16,335 nucleotides of DNA, from contig JAISYB010000109.1 in assembly GCA_031270215.1 (NCBI GenBank), forward strand, positions 1-16,335, read 5' to 3'. This DNA comes from Streptococcaceae bacterium (GTDB lineage: Bacteria; Bacillota; Bacilli; Lactobacillales; Streptococcaceae). A model generated the notes under the pieces. It saw only the letters and a program-made list of their open reading frames with translations. It was not told the origin of the DNA and did no database searches. Shown in pieces: positions 14,200 to 16,335 of this stretch. Both the position numbers and the translations under genes were made by a program. Positions within the stretch are counted from its first letter, which is position 1; the number at the start of each line of letters is the position of its first letter.

Positions 14200-14246
14200 C
14201 TCTCTTAAATAATCACTGAAAGTCTTAGTATCACTTACTTTTTTGT

Positions 14247-14861
14247 CTAATTCACTTTTATCATTTGACCAGCAGCAATCGCACCATTGACATAGCTACC
14301 ATCACTTGCCCAAATTTCTGGATTAAGTGCATATAATTCTTCCAAGCTAATCCCATTCTTCTCGGCAATCAATCCTGCCGAATCACCTGCTTGGACAGCA
14401 TAAACTCCTGTATTATTGTTATCTGCCGGTGAGGCTTCTGCCTTTTCACTCACACTACCAGAAACGGTCAATACTTCCCCAACGGACAAAGTACCATTGA
14501 CAAATGAGCCATCACTATTCCAAACTGTTGGATTGAGTGCATAAAGTGCCTCTAATGTTAAACCATACGCCTCAGCAATCGACGAAGCCGTGTCACCGGA
14601 TTGGACAGAGTAGGTTGATGGTGTTTCAGAAGTTGGTGAGGCTACAGCACTGTCGTTTGAGATTTGGTTGTCGTTAGCCATTTTTACTTTTTCTACTTTT
14701 GTTACTTTTTGTTGAACATAATAAAATGTTTTAAACGCATCGCTAGCCACATAGAAAGCAATAAATAAAACTAAAATAATTGTCCACAAAATAATAAATA
14801 TCAGTAGGCTTTTTTTCGGTTTCATTTTAGCTCTATATCTATTGACTCTTAAATTTTCCAT
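14247..14861 (-). CDS. Membrane-anchored protein with two LysM domains
   Basis: This 204-residue protein has a short basic N-terminus (RVNRYRAKMKPKK), one membrane helix (about residues 18-39), a charged and Ser/Thr-rich linker (about 50-82), then two LysM repeats (84-133 and 154-203). LysM domains bind N-acetylglucosamine-containing glycans such as peptidoglycan. Each repeat has the usual Y-x-V-Q-x-GD...I-A start but an extended second half, LNPxxWxSDGSxVNG, unlike the shorter classical motif. The two copies are about 60% identical, so a recent duplication is likely. The positive-inside rule puts the LysM domains outside the cell. AAAGGG precedes the ATG. It is the last gene of the flippase-CapA operon, 36 bases after capA, suggesting a role in attaching or placing the exported polysaccharide at the wall. 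No enzyme domain is present. Confidence 0.88.
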   Translation of the reverse strand: MENLRVNRYRAKMKPKKSLLIFIILWTIILVLFIAFYVASDAFKTFYYVQQKVTKVEKVKMANDNQISNDSAVASPTSETPSTYSVQSGDTASSIAEAYGLTLEALYALNPTVWNSDGSFVNGTLSVGEVLTVSGSVSEKAEASPADNNNTGVYAVQAGDSAGLIAEKNGISLEELYALNPEIWASDGSYVNGAIAAGQMIKVN

Positions 14862-14897
14862 AACCCTTTAACTCCCTTAAAAATTTATTATGTCTAA

Positions 14898-16124
14898 CTA
14901 AGTCATAAAGTATTCGTTCTGCACTGGATAATCAGCTAAATCCGCATTCAAAACTGAAGTAATTGCTTGATTTAATTCCGTTTTAGATGTATCACTTGGA
15001 TTATCAGTTACTATTTCAGCCATATTTTTAACAATAGGATTCCCAGTACCATCCCATGTTTTTATCACATTAAAACCCAATTCTTCTATACGCTTCTCTT
15101 TCGGATCAATATAAAGATTTGCAATAATGGAACAATTTGAATCGCCATCAAGATTATTTTTACCATCATAAAAAAAATTGCCCAAACAATAAAAAATGGG
15201 TTTCCCTTTGTACTCATCTACTAATTGAATCACATGCTCATGATTTGCAATGACAGCATCCGCACCAAAGTCAATTGTTTTTTTGGCTAAAAATTCAGCA
15301 TATGGTTGTGGAAATTCCCTATTTTGCGTACCAATATGCTGACAGGCAATCACTATATCTGCTCCTTTTGAACGGCAGTATTCAATCGTTTCTTTCAGTT
15401 GACTCAGCTGTTTGCTATTCTTCTCAATACGTTCATGCACTTGTTTATCCATTTGAAATAATTTTAATTTTTTGCTGATTCCTTTTATTAACCAAGCCAA
15501 AGGACCTCTATATTGTTCAATCTTTCGTTTTAAAAAATTAGATAATTCTTGGCTTTGCAACAAATTAATCCGAAATTGCTCATCTGATTTCAAATAGTGA
15601 TGATTGACATGTGCATTTGTACCATATGTGAAATTTATAAAACCAATATGAACACCATTTATTTCTTTGATGAAAAATGGCATATCATTTTCAGATAAAC
15701 GAGTACCTGTGAAATTTAAATCAATTTTTTTTAAATTTCGCATTGTTGCTTCTAGACCTTTGATTCCTCTATCCAGTACGTGGTTATTTGCGAGCGTTAC
15801 TAAATCAAATCCAACCTGTTTTAATTTAATTGCAAATTCCACAGGTGCATTAAAAACATACTGTTCAAACGACAATTTTGCTTCAACACCTGCCACAGGT
15901 GTTTCTAGATTTCCTACAACAAAATCACTTGTTTCAAAAAATGATTTTAACCCATCAAAACTATAGTTTAAGATACTACCATTTGACTGATTGAATTTTC
16001 TAGCATAACTATCATTAAACATAATATCGCCTGTAAAGGAAAGTTTAATCATTCCTTCTTGAGGTGTATTCATTGCTTTCAAGTTGCTCTTTTTAAAATG
16101 CGTATTACATCGATAGGTACGCAA
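14898..16124 (-). CDS. CapA family protein (metallophosphoesterase-like, poly-glutamate/capsule type)
   Basis: I place the start at a TTG (16122-16124), because AGGAGGT lies six bases upstream; a start at Met25 is the alternative. The 408-residue product carries the PGA_cap/CapA motifs of the calcineurin-like fold: SFTGDIMFNDSY (about 29-40), VVGNLETP, TLANNHVLDRG, ACQHIGTQNREFPQ and VIANHEHVIQ, whose Asp, Asn and His residues would bind two metals. An insertion of about 60 residues, rich in Lys and Gln, sits between the HVNHHY and IEYCRSKGAD segments. CapA is needed for poly-gamma-glutamate capsule formation in Bacillus; relatives in polysaccharide loci have no defined role. No signal peptide or membrane helix is visible, unlike many CapA proteins, so it is probably cytoplasmic unless the N-terminus is misread. 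It starts four bases after the flippase stop. Confidence 0.88.
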   Translation of the reverse strand: MRTYRCNTHFKKSNLKAMNTPQEGMIKLSFTGDIMFNDSYARKFNQSNGSILNYSFDGLKSFFETSDFVVGNLETPVAGVEAKLSFEQYVFNAPVEFAIKLKQVGFDLVTLANNHVLDRGIKGLEATMRNLKKIDLNFTGTRLSENDMPFFIKEINGVHIGFINFTYGTNAHVNHHYLKSDEQFRINLLQSQELSNFLKRKIEQYRGPLAWLIKGISKKLKLFQMDKQVHERIEKNSKQLSQLKETIEYCRSKGADIVIACQHIGTQNREFPQPYAEFLAKKTIDFGADAVIANHEHVIQLVDEYKGKPIFYCLGNFFYDGKNNLDGDSNCSIIANLYIDPKEKRIEELGFNVIKTWDGTGNPIVKNMAEIVTDNPSDTSKTELNQAITSVLNADLADYPVQNEYFMT

Positions 16125-16128
16125 TCTT

Positions 16129-16335
16129 CTACCTCCTAATTTTTGATATCAGTACTTGTCGTTCCTCTTGATTAAATAACACATAATAACTAATAAACAA
16201 GCTGATTAATGCGAACAACAAACACATAAAACCTAATTTAAACCAATTGTCAATTAGCATTAATTTCCCTAGCAATACACCAACAGCTATCAGTATACAT
16301 GTTTGCTTGATTCCTAAAAAGACAAGAGGAAAAAA
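16129..16335 (-). CDS. Polysaccharide flippase-like membrane protein (C-terminal part; start outside window)
   Basis: An open frame enters from the right edge and ends at the TAG at 16129-16131, leaving the last 68 residues. They contain two hydrophobic helices (about residues 8-26 and 36-54 of the fragment) joined by a short loop with LIDNWFK, and a polar tail NQEERQVLISKIRR. A final helix followed by an E/R-rich tail of the type 'nEER..ilskI' is what Wzx/MATE-like oligosaccharide flippases look like at the C-terminus, and the CapA neighbour supports a surface-polysaccharide locus. The fragment is too short for certainty; a polymerase or another exporter is possible. The stop codon overlaps the end of the CapA ribosome site (AGGAGGTAG), so the genes are translationally coupled. 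Confidence 0.65.
   Translation of the reverse strand, partial: FFPLVFLGIKQTCILIAVGVLLGKLMLIDNWFKLGFMCLLFALISLFISYYVLFNQEERQVLISKIRR

Larger units (their letters stand above)
13739..14246. other. Intergenic region between the regulator and the LysM gene
   Basis: These 508 AT-rich bases, between two genes that converge on them, hold no gene I can support. They contain a weak terminator-like hairpin (13848-13870), a strong bidirectional terminator (14069-14116) and a 76-bp element with 14-bp terminal inverted repeats (14124-14199). An imperfect inverted repeat, TTAATCATTTT/AAAATCATTAA, lies near 13800-13839. The part from 13875 to 14065 shows nothing recognisable. Confidence 0.5.

Noticed and set aside
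1..16335. CRISPR array, tRNA, rRNA, prophage or intact insertion sequence
   Set aside because: No regularly spaced repeats, no tRNA-like cloverleaf with conserved arms, and no transposase or phage genes were found on either strand.

Overview
The window reads as chromosome of a low-GC Gram-positive bacterium (Bacillota, most likely Lactobacillales). AGGAGG-type ribosome binding sites precede almost every gene, TTG starts occur, and the gene set includes an ECF-type vitamin transporter subunit, a YwlG-family protein, an hslO-dus pair, a SipW-type signal peptide and a polysaccharide flippase/CapA/LysM operon. I do not assign a genus. No rRNA, tRNA, CRISPR array or intact insertion sequence was seen.

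Layout. (1) 1-1262, minus: 5' part of a large exported protein with a SipW-type signal peptide; its 3' end lies outside the window. (2) 1723-4277, minus: trxA; ywlG with an ECF transporter S component; and a wrecked two-component system in which the start of a response regulator is fused to the catalytic half of a histidine kinase and then frameshifted. (3) 4278-4936: no intact gene, but a degenerate direct duplication and the terminator of the next operon. (4) 4937-8231, minus: hslO-dusB, then mnmA, so two tRNA-modification enzymes and a redox chaperone. (5) 8232-8741: intergenic, with hairpins and one very small possible ORF. (6) 8742-13738: a catabolic cluster with a glycyl radical enzyme of the PflD/YbiW type, its activating enzyme and a fructose-6-phosphate-aldolase-type transaldolase on the minus strand, and a divergent DeoR-family regulator on the plus strand. 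(7) 13739-14246: intergenic, with a strong bidirectional terminator and a 76-bp element bounded by 14-bp perfect inverted repeats. (8) 14247-16335, minus: the end of a surface-polysaccharide operon (flippase C-terminus, CapA-like phosphoesterase, membrane-anchored double-LysM protein).

How the genes work together. The best-defined system is region 6. From what I recall of recent E. coli work, YbiW and PflD open the ring of 1,5-anhydrohexitol 6-phosphates to give 1-deoxyfructose 6-phosphate, which FsaA/FsaB split into glyceraldehyde 3-phosphate and hydroxyacetone ('anhydroglycolysis'). The same three enzyme types sit together here, next to a DeoR-type sugar-phosphate sensor, and the divergent intergenic region carries two inverted repeats with related half-sites that look like its operators. 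The hydroxyacetone reductase (GldA) and the sugar uptake or kinase genes are not in the window. The activating enzyme is a short form without the extra ferredoxin-like cysteine clusters usual in this group.

The other notable features are signs of decay or switching: the receiver-kinase fusion with an extra base in an A6 run, a G8 tract inside the signal-peptide codons of the first gene, and the decayed duplication at 4380-4861.
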